Below, piece after piece: positions 4,962-6,508 of a stretch of DNA of 6,508 nucleotides. Origin of the DNA: JBLMZW01 sp050259035. Lineage in GTDB: Bacteria; Bacillota; Syntrophomonadia; Syntrophomonadales; DTU052. The notes under the pieces were generated by a model, which saw nothing but the letters and a program-made list of their open reading frames with translations, was not told where the DNA came from and searched no databases. Numbering within the stretch: position 1 is the stretch's first letter; every line of letters starts with the position of its first letter. The DNA lies in NCBI GenBank assembly GCA_050259035.1, contig JBLMZW010000069.1, positions 1 to 6,508 of the forward strand, in the 5' to 3' direction. The translations under genes were made by a program, and so were the position numbers.

Positions 4962-6134
4962 ATGGCACTGCTCGAAAAAGAAAAAGCATTCACCGATTTG
5001 CCAGTTCATACAACACAAGAACAATTACGGCGCAGTCAGGATGCGCTTTCGGTTCTTAACGCTCTGTTGAAGTTTTCCTTAGAAGAAACCCCACTTCAGA
5101 CGACTTTGGTAACTGCTTTGGAGCTGGTCTCTTCGATTAAATGGCTCTCGGAAAAATCCAGTGGCGGTATATTTCTGGTTGAGAACGACTCGGACGTTCT
5201 CCAAATGGCGGCCGTTTACGGCAAGGTCGGAATCGGCCCCGAGACCTGCAACAGTATCCGGGCTGGTGAGTGCCTCTGCGGAAAAGCCGCTTTAAACAGG
5301 CAGATTGAGTTTTCTTCCGATCTGGATATAGATCCGATGGCATGCTTTGGCGGAGTTGGTCCTCATGGTCATTATTGCATTCCCATTCTTTCTAACGGTT
5401 ACTTATTAGGGGTGATAACCCTTAATGTTCAGGAAGGCCATTCCCGCAGCCGAGAAGAGGATATCTTTCTGCAGGCCGTAGCCGATACCCTGGCCGGGCT
5501 CATAGTCCGCAAACGGGCTGAAGAAGATTTGAAAAAAAGTGTAAGTGAACTTCGACAGGTGTTGGATGGAACGGTGGCGGCACTTGCCGCTTGTGCCGAA
5601 AAACGTGATCCTTATACCGCAGGACACCAGCAGCGAGTAGCTGAATTGGGCTGCGAAATCGCAATCGAAATGGGCATAAGTGAAGAAATAATTCAGTCTA
5701 TTAGAGTAGCCGGAACCCTGCATGACATTGGCAAAATCGTGGTCCCTTCCGAGATCCTGACCAAACCGGGTGAATTAATCGAAGCGGAGATGACACTAAT
5801 TCGGTTACATCCAGAAGCCGGTTTCGATATTTTAAAAACTATTCCTTTCGGGAGCCCAGTTGCCGAAATTGCATTGCAGCACCACGAGCGCCTGGATGGT
5901 TCGGGATATCCATATCGCTTGTCAGGCGATGATATACTTATGGAGGCTCGAATTCTTATGGTAGCAGATGTTATCGAAGCCATGTCGTCTCACCGGCCTT
6001 ATAGGCCCGCGTTGGGGATATGGAAAGCCATCGACTACATCACCGACAACAGCGGTAAATTATTTGATAAGGAAGTTGTTACAGCCTGTGTAAGACTGCT
6101 CAAAAGAAAACACGCTAATGATTGGGTTATTTAA
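4962..6134 (+). CDS. GAF domain and HD-GYP protein, predicted cyclic-di-GMP phosphodiesterase
   Basis: This 390-residue protein has no signal peptide or membrane segment, so it is a cytoplasmic sensor-effector. Residues 1-40 are helical, a GAF domain covers about 45-180, a helical linker with coiled-coil character (about 183-205, RAEEDLKKSVSEL) follows, and an HD-GYP domain fills about 205-385. The HD-GYP metal and signature residues are all present: H222 (TAGHQQRVA), H254-D255 with K258 (HDIGKI), H283, H307-H308 and the HHERLDGSGYP motif (307-317), and D336 in ARILMVADVIEAMSSHRPYR. It is therefore probably active in hydrolysing c-di-GMP. The GAF domain has C104-x-C106 (GECLCGKA), C128 and PHGHYCIPI (H135, H137, C139), possible metal or redox ligands. 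AAAGGAGA (4946-4953) sets the start. The gene is unrelated in function to the sulfur genes around it and may simply be a neighbour. Confidence 0.93.
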   Translation: MALLEKEKAFTDLPVHTTQEQLRRSQDALSVLNALLKFSLEETPLQTTLVTALELVSSIKWLSEKSSGGIFLVENDSDVLQMAAVYGKVGIGPETCNSIRAGECLCGKAALNRQIEFSSDLDIDPMACFGGVGPHGHYCIPILSNGYLLGVITLNVQEGHSRSREEDIFLQAVADTLAGLIVRKRAEEDLKKSVSELRQVLDGTVAALAACAEKRDPYTAGHQQRVAELGCEIAIEMGISEEIIQSIRVAGTLHDIGKIVVPSEILTKPGELIEAEMTLIRLHPEAGFDILKTIPFGSPVAEIALQHHERLDGSGYPYRLSGDDILMEARILMVADVIEAMSSHRPYRPALGIWKAIDYITDNSGKLFDKEVVTACVRLLKRKHANDWVI

Positions 6135-6160
6135 ATAAGATGTTGTATTCGGAGTTGGAA

Positions 6161-6508
6161 TCAATGTACTCCCATCTGCGTCAGGGCTGTCTCAATACCC
6201 CTGGCTAGAAGTTCAACGTCTTCTGAATCGTTACTAACCGAAAAACTTATTCTGACTGACCCTTCGGCTATTTTGGGATCAATACCAATTGCTTTCAAAA
6301 CATGACTCAATTTCACCTTACGGGAACTGCAGGCCGCCCCAGTAGAAATAAATATATTCATTCCCTCAAGAAAATGGACAAGTACCTCTCCACGTACCCC
6401 TGGAAAGGAAATATTAATAATATGCGGTGCTGCAGCATCCAGATCAGGTCCGTTTACTGCAAATTTTAAACCGCTTGCATAGAGTCTTTCTAATAGCAGG
6501 TTTTTCAG
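6161..6508 (-). CDS. Cysteine desulfurase (NifS/IscS family), C-terminal part
   Basis: This is the last 115 codons of a minus-strand gene whose N-terminus lies beyond the right edge. The reading frame is open from 6508 to TGA at 6163-6161, so the ATG at 6361 is internal. The fragment contains NGPDLDAAAPHIINISFPGV (19-38), RGEVLVHFLEG and ISTGAACSSRKVKLSHVLKA (54-73), with the catalytic cysteine in GAACSS (codon 6331-6329), then GSVRISFSVSNDSEDVELL. PLP-dependent desulfurases take sulfur from cysteine as a persulfide for Fe-S clusters or thiolated tRNA and thiamine. The lysine that binds PLP is outside the window. The 'STG-(S/A)-ACSSRK...SHVL' style is common in Clostridia; which subtype (iscS, or a thiI partner) cannot be told from this end. 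It is convergent with the HD-GYP gene, 26 bases apart, with no obvious terminator between. Confidence 0.92.
   Translation of the reverse strand: MKNLLLERLYASGLKFAVNGPDLDAAAPHIINISFPGVRGEVLVHFLEGMNIFISTGAACSSRKVKLSHVLKAIGIDPKIAEGSVRISFSVSNDSEDVELLARGIETALTQMGVH

Noticed and set aside
6161..6361. A separate 66-residue minus-strand gene starting at ATG 6361
   Set aside because: The same frame is open to the window edge with clear cysteine desulfurase sequence, so this ATG is internal to a larger gene.

Overview
The window looks like part of a Firmicutes/Clostridia chromosome, probably a Peptococcaceae-like anaerobe. This rests on the CymR/IscR-type Rrf2 regulator, strong Shine-Dalgarno sites (AAGGAG, AGGCGGTGAT), AT-rich intergenic DNA with TTGACA-N17-TATATT promoters, and protein resemblance to Bacillus/Clostridia cysteine and methionine enzymes. 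The genus cannot be fixed from the sequence alone. No mobile element, CRISPR array, tRNA or rRNA gene was seen.

Layout. Positions 1-235 (minus) hold the N-terminal end of a serine O-acetyltransferase. Positions 236-626 are a divergent intergenic region. It is AT-rich except for an unexplained GC-richer island (about 400-490) that has a protein-like open frame without a start codon. At 551-579 lies a strong promoter for the Rrf2 regulator (627-1070). The regulator is followed on the same strand by an O-acetylhomoserine sulfhydrylase (1140-2432), a strong hairpin (2469-2505), a second trans-sulfuration PLP enzyme most like cystathionine beta-lyase (2578-3714), and then, behind its own promoter, cysteine synthase cysK (3851-4786). 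After an 18-bp stem-loop comes a GAF + HD-GYP protein (4962-6134), a predicted cyclic-di-GMP phosphodiesterase. A convergent gene on the minus strand (6161-6508) is the C-terminal part of a cysteine desulfurase cut by the window edge.

How it works together. Serine acetyltransferase makes O-acetylserine and CysK turns it plus sulfide into cysteine. The O-acetylhomoserine sulfhydrylase puts sulfide directly into homocysteine, and the second PLP enzyme connects cystathionine, homocysteine and cysteine. The desulfurase draws sulfur from cysteine for Fe-S clusters or thio-cofactors. The Rrf2 protein is the likely local regulator. In Bacillus and Staphylococcus, CymR represses such genes in complex with CysK and responds to O-acetylserine, and all the required partners are encoded here. 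A perfect 14-base sequence (CCTAGTAAATCGAT) shared in opposite orientation by the rrf2 and cysK promoter regions, plus a CCTAGTA half-copy before the sulfhydrylase gene, is the best candidate for the operator.

Overall this is mostly a familiar sulfur amino acid locus. The points worth a second look are the shared operator, the two-cysteine CymR/IscR hybrid, the hidden frame at 335-502, the hairpin and mini-ORF before the second PLP gene, and the cysteine/histidine-rich GAF domain of the HD-GYP protein.
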